A stretch of DNA of 64,000 bases from Ferruginibacter sp. (GTDB lineage: Bacteria; Bacteroidota; Bacteroidia; Chitinophagales; Chitinophagaceae), in assembly GCA_025963635.1 (NCBI GenBank), contig JAOQAK010000055.1:1-64000 (forward strand). The letters are read 5' to 3'. Positions 44,621 through 53,720 of this stretch are shown in pieces. Position 1 is the stretch's first letter; every line of letters starts with the position of its first letter. A program made the position numbers and the translations under genes. The notes under the pieces were generated by a model that did not search any database, was not told the origin of the DNA, and saw nothing but the letters and a program-made list of their open reading frames with translations.

Positions 44621-44639
44621 TGTAGGTTAAGCGTGAATT

Positions 44640-44668
44640 GGCAATGGTGAATGGTCAATATTCAAGAT
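44640..44668. repeat. 7-bp repeat between the two permease genes
   Basis: ATGGTGA, ATGGTCA, ATATTCA, AGATTGA in phase, same family as 43252-43275. Confidence 0.65.
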
Positions 44669-44753
44669 TGACGGCTGCTCCTCACAAATCCATCCGTCCG
44701 TTTTATCCTTCATCTAACAATAGTATTACAATTCAACTTCAAAAATAATTTCT

Positions 44754-45926
44754 ATGGTGAAGCATTTATTTAAACTTATCTGGAATAAAAAGAAACAAAA
44801 TTTTCTTTTAATCACGGAAATGCTGGTTTCATTTATTGTAATTTTTTCGGTCTTTTCATTGCTGGTTTATTTTTACCAGAATTATAAAAAACCGATAGGA
44901 TTTCAATATGAAAATGTTTGGGCCATCAGGTTTAATCAGCCCGATAATATCAAAAGCAAAGATTCCCTTACGCTCTTTTATGCAGGCATAAGCAACCTGC
45001 TGCATTCAATGCCGCAAATTAAACACACAAGTTTTACAGGTGCCAATTATCCCTTTGCAACAAGCACCCATAATAATAATGTGACCTATCATAAAAACAG
45101 TATCATTTCTAATTTCTATACTGTACAGGACGATTATGCAAATGCGTTAAATCTAAAGCTGATCGAAGGAAGATGGTTCAACAAAAGCGATGAAGTCAAT
45201 AAAGATAAACCCGTAGTGATCAATGAAAAATTAAAAGAAAAATTATTTAAAAATGAAAGTCCTGTCGGGAAAATTTTAGGCGAAGCACCCAATACGATGA
45301 GGATAACTGGTGTCGCGACTAATTTCAAAGATAAAGGAGACTATCATGCACTTTCTGAAGGAATCTTCGTGAGAATGGATACTACTACCTATAACTTCAT
45401 TTCCACCATACTGATCAATGTACAACCCACTGCTGATGCTGCTTTCGAGAGCAGGCTGTTTAAGTCACTTTCAAACGCTATTGGATCAAGCATTGAAGTC
45501 AGGCACTTAACCGGCGAAAGAAAGTCGATCAACAAAATTACGCTTGTTCCTATGATGATACTTTTCATTGTTGCAGGCTTTCTGATCATCAATGTAGCGC
45601 TGGGCCTGTTTGGCGTTTTGTGGTACAACATCAGTAAACGCAAAAGCGAAATTGGTTTACGCAGGGCGGTTGGGGCAAGCGGAAATTCCATATCGAAACA
45701 ACTCGTTGGTGAAGCATTGGTGCTGGCAACCATCTCGCTGGTCGTCGGTTCCTTTTTTGCCGTTCAGTTTCCGTTGATGAATGTATTCGACCTAGCTGCC
45801 AGTACTTATCTTATTGCGCTTGCACTTGCCATCTTCTTTATTTATCTGCTGGTAATTGTTTGCGCACTTTATCCTGCAAAGCAGGCGGCGGCCATATTTC
45901 CCGCAAATGCATTGCATGAAGATTAA
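44754..45926 (+). CDS. FtsX-like ABC permease, second
   Basis: 390 residues with the same plan as the previous permease: an N-terminal helix (about 17-40), periplasmic domain, and three C-terminal helices. FtsX signature KSEIGLRRAVGASGNSISKQLVGEA and terminal YPAKQAAAIFPANALHED. Divergent from its partner in the periplasmic domain, which fits a heterodimer. No terminator is obvious after it; the regulator gene starts 220 bp downstream behind its own element. Confidence 0.9.
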   Translation: MVKHLFKLIWNKKKQNFLLITEMLVSFIVIFSVFSLLVYFYQNYKKPIGFQYENVWAIRFNQPDNIKSKDSLTLFYAGISNLLHSMPQIKHTSFTGANYPFATSTHNNNVTYHKNSIISNFYTVQDDYANALNLKLIEGRWFNKSDEVNKDKPVVINEKLKEKLFKNESPVGKILGEAPNTMRITGVATNFKDKGDYHALSEGIFVRMDTTTYNFISTILINVQPTADAAFESRLFKSLSNAIGSSIEVRHLTGERKSINKITLVPMMILFIVAGFLIINVALGLFGVLWYNISKRKSEIGLRRAVGASGNSISKQLVGEALVLATISLVVGSFFAVQFPLMNVFDLAASTYLIALALAIFFIYLLVIVCALYPAKQAAAIFPANALHED

Positions 45927-45994
45927 AAGCGGATGTCTACCTATGATTTTTAAATTTCTGATTTTGGTGTAGCCTGGGTTTGAATACAAATATT

Positions 45995-46049
45995 TTTGTC
46001 CGGGCAAAGCAGCAGCTATGTGCAACATCCTTGCATCGCCCTCTTGTAC
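45995..46049 (+). repeat. recurrent leader element, copy C (upstream of the NtrC-type regulator)
   Basis: TTTGTCCGGGCAAA is followed, 25 bases after TCCGGGC, by TTGCATCGCCCTCTTGTAC (46031-46049). It differs from the other two copies at one base in the 19-bp block. It ends 97 bases before the ATG, the same distance as at argS. Confidence 0.8.
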
Positions 46050-46054
46050 TTTTG
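46047..46054 (+). promoter_or_regulatory. -7 element at the end of the recurrent element
   Basis: TACTTTTG is a perfect TAnnTTTG match beginning inside the recurrent block; the start point would be near 46061, leaving a leader of about 85 bases. The other two copies lack TTTG here. Confidence 0.45.
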
Positions 46055-46146
46055 CAGCCATTGGCAACTTAAATACACCGCTGTTCCAGTTATATGCGGC
46101 CATCAAAAAAGCAAGTGCCCAAAAAATATTAATTTGCCAAACAATT

Positions 46147-47520
46147 ATGATACTGATCATTGATGATGACATTGCTGTAAGAACTTCACTGTTACTTCTT
46201 TTCCAAAATGAAGGCTATAAAGCTGTTGCCGCTGCATCGCAACCCGAATCGCTGGAATTGCTTGCAAAAAACAACATTTCACTCATCATACTCGATCTCA
46301 ATTTTTCAATTGAAACATCGGGCAAAGAAGGTATGGCCCTGTTGCAAAACATAAAAAGCATCAATGCAGCCGTACCGGTTATTCTACTCACAGGCTGGGG
46401 CACCATCGAACTCGCTGTACAGGGAATGAAACTGGGCGCCAACGATTTCATCAATAAACCGTGGAGCAATGAACACCTGTTGCAGTCTGTAAAAACCCTG
46501 CTACAATTGCAGCAAAAAAAACCGGAACATCATACCCGCAAACAACTCGACAGCCGCTACCGATTTAAAAACATCATCGGTGAAGACCTTCGCCTGCTTG
46601 AACTGCTTGAAACCATTGGCCGCGTAGCCACAACAGATGCTGCGGTATTAATTACCGGCGAAAGTGGCACGGGCAAAGAACTCATCGCCGAAGCCATTCA
46701 TCAAAACAGCCTGCGTGCCAACAAAGCCTTTGTAAAAGTAAACCTGGGCGGCATATCCACTTCTTTATTTGAAAGCGAAATGTTTGGGCATGTACGCGGC
46801 GCATTTACAGATGCGAGAACCGATAGGGTTGGCCGTTTTGAAATGGCTAACAAAGGAACCATCTTCCTGGATGAGATTGGCGATCTTGATGCCGGCAGCC
46901 AGGTAAAATTGCTAAGAGTATTACAAGACCGCACTTACGAAGTGTTAGGCAGCAGTCGCACAAAAACAGTAGACCTGAGAGTAATTTGTGCCACCAACAA
47001 AAAGCTGGATGAAATGGTGGAAAAAGGAAGTTTCAGGGAAGATCTTTTATACAGGATTAACCTCATCACCATTCATTTGCCTGCATTAAGAGAAAGATCA
47101 AAAGACATTCCGCTCCTGGTGAATTTCCTGATCGGCAACATGAAAGAAATCTATAACCGGCCGGAGCTGTCAGTAACCCCGGCAGGGATGAAATGGCTAC
47201 AGCAACTTCCCCTGCCCGGCAATATCCGCCAACTAAAAAACCTGGTGGAACGCACCGTACTGGTGAGCAGGAAAGACATCCTGGATACAGAAGAATTCCG
47301 TTCGCAATTGGAATTATCGCCAGGCAAAAAAGGCAATATCCAATTACCGGAAGTAGGCAGCTTAACGCTTGATGAAATTGAAGTGCTCATGATCAAAAGA
47401 TCGCTGGAGTTTCATAAAAATAAGATAGCCAAAGCCGCCGCTTCACTCGGTATTACGAGAAGCTCACTATACCGCCGGTTAGACAAATACAATATTCCTT
47501 ATGATGAAACTTCGGACTAA
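46147..47520 (+). CDS. NtrC-type sigma-54-dependent response regulator
   Basis: 457 residues from the ATG at 46147 (MILIIDDD). Receiver domain: Asp6-8, phospho-acceptor Asp50, Lys104. The AAA+ domain has Walker A GESGTGKE (171-178) and Walker B IFLDEIGD. The sigma-54-contact loop reads GAFTDA (218-223) rather than the usual GAFTGA. A C-terminal Fis-type helix-turn-helix follows (KAAASLGITRSSLYRRLDKY). It likely activates the exporter through the paired palindromes. The last 20 bp overlap the kinase gene. Confidence 0.93.
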   Translation: MILIIDDDIAVRTSLLLLFQNEGYKAVAAASQPESLELLAKNNISLIILDLNFSIETSGKEGMALLQNIKSINAAVPVILLTGWGTIELAVQGMKLGANDFINKPWSNEHLLQSVKTLLQLQQKKPEHHTRKQLDSRYRFKNIIGEDLRLLELLETIGRVATTDAAVLITGESGTGKELIAEAIHQNSLRANKAFVKVNLGGISTSLFESEMFGHVRGAFTDARTDRVGRFEMANKGTIFLDEIGDLDAGSQVKLLRVLQDRTYEVLGSSRTKTVDLRVICATNKKLDEMVEKGSFREDLLYRINLITIHLPALRERSKDIPLLVNFLIGNMKEIYNRPELSVTPAGMKWLQQLPLPGNIRQLKNLVERTVLVSRKDILDTEEFRSQLELSPGKKGNIQLPEVGSLTLDEIEVLMIKRSLEFHKNKIAKAAASLGITRSSLYRRLDKYNIPYDETSD

Positions 47521-48808
47521 GTACATCTTGTTTGTCGTGATCCTTCACCTGGTAACGCTTGTGCTGACCTATTTTATTTTTAAGCAAGACAAAGTCCTGT
47601 TTATTGCCAGTGAAGTGCTGATCATCATTTCTTTACTGATTGCAATGCAATTGTACAAGCAGTTGATACAGCCATTGCAATTATTGATGCAGGGCGCAGA
47701 AGCCATCCGCGACAGGGATTTCAATGTAAAATTTGTTCCCACCGGAAAATTGGAAATGGACGAGCTCATCAATATTTACAACCGGATGATCGATGAACTG
47801 CGAACCGAAAGAACCAAACAGGAACAGCAACATTTGTTTCTCGAAAAGCTGATCTATACCTCTCCTACCGGCATACTGATTTTAGATTATGATGATCACC
47901 TGCACGAAGTAAATCCGAAAGCCTTAAAGCTATTGAACCTGGAAGAAAAAGATATCCGGAACAAATCTATCGATGAAATTATGCACCCCATTTTACAGGA
48001 AATAAAGCAATTGCGATCCGGTGAATCCAGGACCGTTACGTTCAATGGCGTGAGTACCTATAAATTGCAAAAGTCGCATTTCATTGACCGTGGATTTGCA
48101 AGGCATTTTGTAATGATTGAAGAATTGACGGCAGAAATCCTTGCGGCGGAAAAGAAAGCCTACGGCAAAGTGATCCGCATGATGGCACACGAAGTAAATA
48201 ATACTATTGGGCCCGTCAATTCCATTTTAAAATCTACGCTCAGTGCCGGCACCATATGGCAGAATAAAGAAAACGATTCATTCCAGAATGCCCTGCAGGT
48301 GGCATTTGACCGTAATAACAACCTGAACATTTTTATGCGCAATTTTGCGGACGTGGTGAGATTGCCGGAGCCAGTCAAAAAAAATACAGACCTCAATAAG
48401 CTCATCTATTCTGTTGCAAAGCTGATGGAAATGAAAGCGGGTGAAAAGCACATCGAATTTGAATACAATCTTTCGGAAGCCCCGTTCTCTATATGGGCAG
48501 ATGAACAACAGGTTGAACAGGCGCTGATCAATATCGTTAAAAATGCAATCGAAGCGATTGATGAAGATGGAAAGATCAGTTTCACAACAACACCTGCATT
48601 AAAACAACTGTGCATTACAGATAGTGGCGCAGGAATCGCTGAGAATACCTCCGCCCAGTTGTTCAGCCCATTCTTCAGCACTAAAAAAGACGGGCAGGGA
48701 ATTGGCCTCACCATGGTAAAGGAAATTCTATTAACCCATGGTTGTGAGTTCTCGTTACAAACGGTTCAACCGGGTGAAACAAGTTTTGTGATTAAGTTTG
48801 GGGAATAG
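47501..48808 (+). CDS. membrane sensor histidine kinase, partner of the NtrC-type regulator
   Basis: 435 residues. Two membrane helices close together (about 7-25 and 31-49) with almost no periplasmic loop, a HAMP-like linker, a PAS domain (about 105-205), the phospho-acceptor His230 in MMAHEVNNTIGPV, and an ATPase domain with N-box VKNAIEAI, G1 DSGAGI and G2 GQGIGLTMV. The short loop suggests sensing within the membrane, perhaps of the exporter substrate. A 20-bp overlap with the regulator gene indicates co-expression. A second Met is 1 codon in. Confidence 0.93.
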   Translation: MMKLRTKYILFVVILHLVTLVLTYFIFKQDKVLFIASEVLIIISLLIAMQLYKQLIQPLQLLMQGAEAIRDRDFNVKFVPTGKLEMDELINIYNRMIDELRTERTKQEQQHLFLEKLIYTSPTGILILDYDDHLHEVNPKALKLLNLEEKDIRNKSIDEIMHPILQEIKQLRSGESRTVTFNGVSTYKLQKSHFIDRGFARHFVMIEELTAEILAAEKKAYGKVIRMMAHEVNNTIGPVNSILKSTLSAGTIWQNKENDSFQNALQVAFDRNNNLNIFMRNFADVVRLPEPVKKNTDLNKLIYSVAKLMEMKAGEKHIEFEYNLSEAPFSIWADEQQVEQALINIVKNAIEAIDEDGKISFTTTPALKQLCITDSGAGIAENTSAQLFSPFFSTKKDGQGIGLTMVKEILLTHGCEFSLQTVQPGETSFVIKFGE

Positions 48809-48886
48809 AAAGCGAAGTATCCGATTGTACCGGCTAATCAAAATGGAAATGGTAAGATTTTGGCGAGCATTCGAAAGTGGCAGTAT

Positions 48887-49444
48887 TCATTTACGAACTT
48901 TAAATCCTATCGGCTCCCGGGGTGGGTTTGGCGGGGTCAATAACTTCTTTAATGCAGCAAATATCATAGCTATATTTTCCTCATTTTTTGCTGTTCTGGT
49001 ACCCTGTTGAATCAATTCATTTTCTACTTTTGCCAACTTTAGCAAGATATCTTTATGAGTAAGCAGCATTTCGCGAAGCTTTGTAAATACCCTGATGATG
49101 CGAATATTTACTGTTATAGCGCTTTCACTATTCAGCACACAGGATAGCATCGTTACGCCAGGTTCGGTAAAACAAAAAGGCGCATATCTCAAACCCTGCT
49201 TGTCCGCATTGGAGGTCACATTTTGTGATCTCCAGTTAGCAAATTCAATTTTACTCATTTCAAACATAAAATCTTCCGGGAAACGACTTACATTTCGGCG
49301 TACTGCCTGTTTCAATACCCTGGTTTCAACTCCATACAATATCGCAAGGTCCCGATCTATCATTACTTTCTGTTCACGAACAAGATAAATTTTGTTAATA
49401 ATTACTTCGTCTGCTATCGCTCTCTCTTTTGTTGATTTTGTCAT
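48887..49444 (-). CDS. ORF6N domain protein
   Basis: 185 residues from the ATG at 49444 (MTKSTKERA). The N-terminal ORF6N domain (about 12-100) is clear: IINKIYLVREQKVMIDRDLAILYGVETRVLKQAVRRNVSRFPEDFMFEM, followed by FCFTEPGVTMLSCVLNSESAITVNIRIIRVFTKLRE. The domain is DNA-binding, typical of phage and mobile elements but also common as single genes in Bacteroidota. No other mobile-element gene is adjacent. The C-terminal part is a coiled coil. The frame extends 20 codons upstream without family similarity. Confidence 0.9.
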   Translation of the reverse strand: MTKSTKERAIADEVIINKIYLVREQKVMIDRDLAILYGVETRVLKQAVRRNVSRFPEDFMFEMSKIEFANWRSQNVTSNADKQGLRYAPFCFTEPGVTMLSCVLNSESAITVNIRIIRVFTKLREMLLTHKDILLKLAKVENELIQQGTRTAKNEENIAMIFAALKKLLTPPNPPREPIGFKVRK

Positions 49445-49552
49445 TTTAAGTTCTTTAGGGTAGATGTAAATATAAAGAGTACCCGGCATAATTCCCCTAA
49501 ACATGCGATGATACGCTTACCTCTTTGTTTCAAGGGTTAGTCCTGCTTCACT

Positions 49553-50404
49553 TCACTTACTCTTCAAAAATTGCAGACTCTCCTCCACCACCGCCTCCAT
49601 GGCAGCAGGCAAATCTTTTTCCATCCATGGATGTTTCCGTCCAAATACGTGATCGCTTTCTACTGTAAATAATTTAGCCGAAGGCTGCCATTGCTTTAAA
49701 TCATATGCCTTTTGCACCGGAACCGCGGTATCCTTTGTGCCATGACAAATTAAAATGGGAATGGGAAGACTTTGAATTGCTTTTTTGATATTGAGCCTTT
49801 CCTTATTTTGTAAATAATCTTCGTACAACTGGTAATACAAGGGCATCTGCTGTTTTGTGCGGCTATTGGTATAATACTGTACACCCGACTTCTTCCATTC
49901 CTCCATTTTATCTGCAGGCCAATCGCCCCAGGGCGTTGTGCATTCACTGATACCGGCCCAGGTGATTAACCTTTTTACCCGCCTGTCTTCAGCAGCTTTA
50001 ATGGTACAGATCCCCCCGCCCATGCTATGACCTATCAAAATAATTTCATCACTGTTGATCGCCTGGCAATATGGATTCAACCGATCGCAGACCCAATCGA
50101 TTACTCTGCCGAGGTCATCCAATCCTTTTGTATAATTGTTGTTACCAAACGCTTCCAGGTCCGCAAAATCTTCCGGTTGTTTGGGAGTAGTGCCATTGTG
50201 CGAAAAATTAAACTTCACCAAAACATATTCTGCAACTGCAAATTTTGTTGCGATTAGGTCAAAATTGGCCCAGTCTTTAAATCCGTTGAACCCATGCGCA
50301 TAGATTACTACCGGCCTCTGTTGGTGGTCATCTTTAAAAAATATGTCCAATGCTATTGGCCGGTCATGTGTTCCCGGAATAAGTATATTCTTTGTAAACT
50401 GCAT
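49553..50404 (-). CDS. alpha/beta hydrolase
   Basis: 283 residues. Nucleophile Ser127 in GHSMGGG (125-131), oxyanion-loop HGFNGFKDW (37-45), the acid in HGTKDTAVP and His in ESDHVFG complete the triad. It has no signal peptide, so is probably cytoplasmic; its fold resembles dienelactone hydrolase/acyl-esterase-like proteins. The substrate is unknown. It is divergent from nothing obvious and stands between the ORF6N gene and the FUSC-like gene. Confidence 0.88.
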   Translation of the reverse strand: MQFTKNILIPGTHDRPIALDIFFKDDHQQRPVVIYAHGFNGFKDWANFDLIATKFAVAEYVLVKFNFSHNGTTPKQPEDFADLEAFGNNNYTKGLDDLGRVIDWVCDRLNPYCQAINSDEIILIGHSMGGGICTIKAAEDRRVKRLITWAGISECTTPWGDWPADKMEEWKKSGVQYYTNSRTKQQMPLYYQLYEDYLQNKERLNIKKAIQSLPIPILICHGTKDTAVPVQKAYDLKQWQPSAKLFTVESDHVFGRKHPWMEKDLPAAMEAVVEESLQFLKSK

Positions 50405-50471
50405 TTCGTGTAATTTATAGTTAGGATGATGAATGATTATGCTGTACTCGTAAAAAAGTTCAAGACAGGAA

Positions 50472-52607
50472 TTAGCCTGTATTGGATTGAATAATTTTCC
50501 GAACGACCTTATGGATGTCTACCGCGATTTTAAAAATAAAATCCACGTGTTCTTTCATTTGCGGATCGGTGGGTTTACTTGCCGGCGATATGGAGGCGAT
50601 GTTTGTTTCAGTTGATGGATGGTAAGATGTATCCATCAGTTCCAGGCTTTCATTCAGGATTTTTATCGAGCGATTTAATGGCTGCAAAATTTCCTTGTTA
50701 GCAACAGGCGGCTCGGTTGAAATATTTACAGCAAACAAGCTGGCGGTGTTGGAGGAAAGCAGGTTGTTCAGCACTACGAATTCATTGATCTCATTAGCAT
50801 GCTGCTGTTTGTTTTTAGGTTCAGACAACATACGCGTTAATGCCGCAGAAAGATTGGCGGCACTTACATAAAGCTCTTTTCTTGCCAGCTTATACTCCAA
50901 TGTAGAAATCATTTGCCCCGAAAAATAACATTTCAACTTTTGGAGATAATTTATATTGGCTTTTAAAACACCTGCCATATGCACATCCAATTGATTGGAT
51001 TCCCAATGTGGAAATAAAAAATAGCTGGCAAAAAAAGCCAGCACTGAAGCTATAGCTGTATCGAGTATGCGCTCTTCCACAATATTCAAAAAACCCAGCC
51101 CAAGAAAACTAAAAAGTATCAATATATACGGTGTCATAAAGATGACCATCACGATATAATTTACCCTTTGAAAGGTGTAAGTGCCAATCATGAAAATTAC
51201 AATCAAAGAAAATAGAATGCTGCGGTCATGTATGGTTGCAATCAAAACAATCCCAATTATTCCGCCCGCAACGGTGCCCGCTATACGTTCAATATTTCTT
51301 TGTTTGGTGATGCTGTATCCGGGTTTCAGGATAATAACGATGGTGAGCAAAATCCAGTAACTGTGGTGGCCATACGATAAAAGCTTTACGATAATAAATC
51401 CGAGTATACAGGTGATCATCATCCGTAAAGAATGGCGAAATACCGAAGAATTAAGACTAAGGTTATCCCGAAATAGTGCAAAGCTGATTTCCTGGTGAGA
51501 TACGAATTTTGAATATTCACTCCTGTCGCGGCGACGGGTTTTCAAATCGATGTCAGCAGCAAAATAATTGGAGATCGCATTCACATGCTCTCCCAGGTTA
51601 CGAAGGTTGATCAGTATCTTTTTTAACACCAGATTGCTGGTGTTTTCAATCTTTGCAGCATCGATCTTCGTCTTCAAGGCATTCAGTGCCGGTATTAATT
51701 CAAATTGCTTTCTATAAGGAATATTTGATTGAATGGCAAGGCCGATCTCATCCAGTTCATGTGCCATTTGCTTTATTAAAAGAGATATATCGGGCAGGAT
51801 GCCGGAGGGCGAAAATTTCTCCCTCAGCATGGAATAATCGTACCAGGTAGCGGTAATCTGTTCATATAAGTCGACGGTATCTGTAAATGTAATTAGCAGT
51901 ACCTGCCCGGTACGTGTGGAATCTTTCGCTACCTCTTTTCCTTTAAACAGCAACTCCCTCACTTCATCTTGTTTTTCGCTTACAACCACCTGTTGTGCAA
52001 GCATTTTTTTGTATTCTTCCGCTACATTACTTGCGGGATCATACAATGCGGCTTTAATCAATAATAAGCGGGATGTTTCGTGAATGCAATTTCCCAACGA
52101 ACGCTGAGCCTGCCGAAAAGGCCGCACGAGGTAAATCAACAAGGCTGATAACATGTACCAGGTGCCACCACACAATATCAGCAACGCTTCTTTTACAACA
52201 TTCCATGGTGTTAATACCTTATCAATGCTGAGTATCATTACCAATAGCGCAGCTATACCCACCGACGACGCCCTTGTACCAAAAACAGCGAACATTGAGA
52301 AAAAGAAGGAGGCGAGCAATATCAATAGTCCGAGGACAATGGCATTATGATTTGCGAAACCCGTTAACAGGGCCATTAGAAATACAAATGCGTTACAATA
52401 CCACATGGCATTCCGCTTATGTTCCAATGGACCAGGTGCATCGCTAATGCTTACGCATAGGGCACCCAGCGAGAGAAGTAGCCCGGTATCGAGCCTGCCA
52501 AAGTATGAACAGATCATGGCGGGCAGTATAATTGCCAACGTGATCCTTATACCATCGGACAAATACTGGCTGAATAAGAAATACCGGATATGTTGTGTTT
52601 TCTCCAT
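50472..52607 (-). CDS. FUSC-family membrane protein (YccS/YhfK-like)
   Basis: 711 residues from the ATG at 52607 (MEKTQHIRYF). Two groups of about five membrane helices (about 20-190 and 385-500) with a large cytoplasmic segment between, and a C-terminal cytoplasmic domain, as in YccS/YhfK and the aromatic-acid exporter AaeB. Signature LLTIVIILKPGYSITKQRNIERIAGTVAGGIIG is the FUSC motif. Function in E. coli homologues is poorly defined. The frame extends 30 codons upstream, but the start chosen fits the family. Confidence 0.87.
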   Translation of the reverse strand: MEKTQHIRYFLFSQYLSDGIRITLAIILPAMICSYFGRLDTGLLLSLGALCVSISDAPGPLEHKRNAMWYCNAFVFLMALLTGFANHNAIVLGLLILLASFFFSMFAVFGTRASSVGIAALLVMILSIDKVLTPWNVVKEALLILCGGTWYMLSALLIYLVRPFRQAQRSLGNCIHETSRLLLIKAALYDPASNVAEEYKKMLAQQVVVSEKQDEVRELLFKGKEVAKDSTRTGQVLLITFTDTVDLYEQITATWYDYSMLREKFSPSGILPDISLLIKQMAHELDEIGLAIQSNIPYRKQFELIPALNALKTKIDAAKIENTSNLVLKKILINLRNLGEHVNAISNYFAADIDLKTRRRDRSEYSKFVSHQEISFALFRDNLSLNSSVFRHSLRMMITCILGFIIVKLLSYGHHSYWILLTIVIILKPGYSITKQRNIERIAGTVAGGIIGIVLIATIHDRSILFSLIVIFMIGTYTFQRVNYIVMVIFMTPYILILFSFLGLGFLNIVEERILDTAIASVLAFFASYFLFPHWESNQLDVHMAGVLKANINYLQKLKCYFSGQMISTLEYKLARKELYVSAANLSAALTRMLSEPKNKQQHANEINEFVVLNNLLSSNTASLFAVNISTEPPVANKEILQPLNRSIKILNESLELMDTSYHPSTETNIASISPASKPTDPQMKEHVDFIFKIAVDIHKVVRKIIQSNTG

Positions 52608-52962
52608 ATTATTGCTGCTAGCATAATGGGCTAAAATGTACTTAAAAAATAGTTCCCGGCCTACAAAATGCTGACACAGATCGCCTGCAAAATGCATCTT
52701 CCCCCGACTCTTATATGCTTTATTATAAAATTAGTCAAACCAGTAATTTACAGGATACTTAGTAAATGATATCAACGCGTCTCAATCAAGTGCTATCAAA
52801 ATGTTTCAATTTGGTTGGATGTCCGTTGTGCGCTATCGTGGAAAACCGGCACGGTTCATCAAACAAAGGCCTTCCACTTTATTTTTTTTAGCTAATCTTC
52901 CATTTGACGGGATAAGAACTTGTCAATGCAAAAAACGGCACAAATTTTTCTATAAAACTAAA
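52608..52962. other. gene-free stretch between FUSC-like and general-stress genes
   Basis: About 350 bp. A plus-strand frame from 52801 has no start of note and overlaps the dyad before the next gene. A weak CGGCAC-N5-TTTC element (52936-52950) resembles the sigma-54-like sites at dnaK and YtxH. Otherwise nothing is recognised. Confidence 0.45.
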
Positions 52963-53003
52963 CCAGCGGCACAGATATTACTATCAAAATATCTTTACGC
53001 TGG
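52963..53003. promoter_or_regulatory. two-tier dyad upstream of the general-stress-26-like gene
   Basis: CCAGCG (52963-52968) pairs with CGCTGG (52998-53003), and inside it GATATT (52974-52979) with AATATC (52988-52993). A -7-like TATCTTTA (52990-52997) overlaps the right half. Symmetry suggests an operator or leader structure 45 bases before the ATG. Confidence 0.45.
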
Positions 53004-53048
53004 TGATGCGAACCAATATTAAATTCTAATAACCTCAAAAACAAATAA

Positions 53049-53549
53049 ATGGAAAAAAATCTAAATAGTTCGGAAGCCATTTCTAAATTACAAAAGCTGG
53101 TCAATGATATTGGTACCTGCATGTTCTTTACCGATACGCAAACGGGCATCCATAACTCGCGGCCTATGGCTGTTATCGACGTAGATATAAATGGGAATCT
53201 ATGGTTTTTTACAAACCTCCAATCTGCAAAAGTTAAAGATATCGGCAAAGACAGCCATGTCCATTTGGTATTTGCCAGTCCTGCAAAAGATAGTTATGTC
53301 GATTTACGTGGTAGAGCGAGTATAGAAACAGATGCTAAATCAATTGAAGAAAAATGGAACCCGATTATTAAAGCCTGGTTTCCCGAAGGAAAAAATGACC
53401 CTAACATATGTTTAATTAAGGTAAAAACCGATGAAGCTCATTATTGGGATACGGACTCAACCAAAATGGTTGAAATGTTGAAAATAGTTGCCTCCGTTGT
53501 TACAGGAAAACAACTGGCCGAAGGTGTTCATGGAGATTTATTGGTTTAA
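53049..53549 (+). CDS. pyridoxamine 5'-phosphate oxidase-like (general stress protein 26) protein
   Basis: 166 residues, a split-barrel flavin-binding fold. The start (ISKLQKLVNDIGTCMFFTDTQTGIHNSRPMAVID) and the WFFTNLQSAKVKDIGKDSHVHLVFA segment match the general stress protein 26 branch, which binds FMN/FAD and is thought to act in oxidative or general stress. An inverted repeat and a weak sigma-54-like element lie upstream; a terminator follows. The redox reaction and partner are unknown. Confidence 0.9.
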   Translation: MEKNLNSSEAISKLQKLVNDIGTCMFFTDTQTGIHNSRPMAVIDVDINGNLWFFTNLQSAKVKDIGKDSHVHLVFASPAKDSYVDLRGRASIETDAKSIEEKWNPIIKAWFPEGKNDPNICLIKVKTDEAHYWDTDSTKMVEMLKIVASVVTGKQLAEGVHGDLLV

Positions 53550-53602
53550 ACCATATATCAGCCTTTACACCTATGCTTACCTGGTGGATCATCGGAAAAT
53601 GT

Positions 53603-53633
53603 AATGCCTGCGGAATTTCTGCAGGCATTTTAG
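53603..53633 (+). terminator. rho-independent terminator of the general-stress gene
   Basis: AATGCCTGC (53603-53611) and GCAGGCATT (53621-53629), perfect 9-bp arms with a 9-base loop, followed by a short T run, 54 bases past the stop. Confidence 0.8.
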
Positions 53634-53720
53634 TGAATGACTATATAAGTACAAAAAATAGTTCTAAACGACAATACTTAGATCTCGTGCTGTAATATTA
53701 CTCCCATGATTATCGGCCTA

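Noticed and set aside
48887..49504. ORF6N gene as part of a prophage
   Set aside because: No integrase, structural genes, direct repeats or tRNA target are seen nearby.
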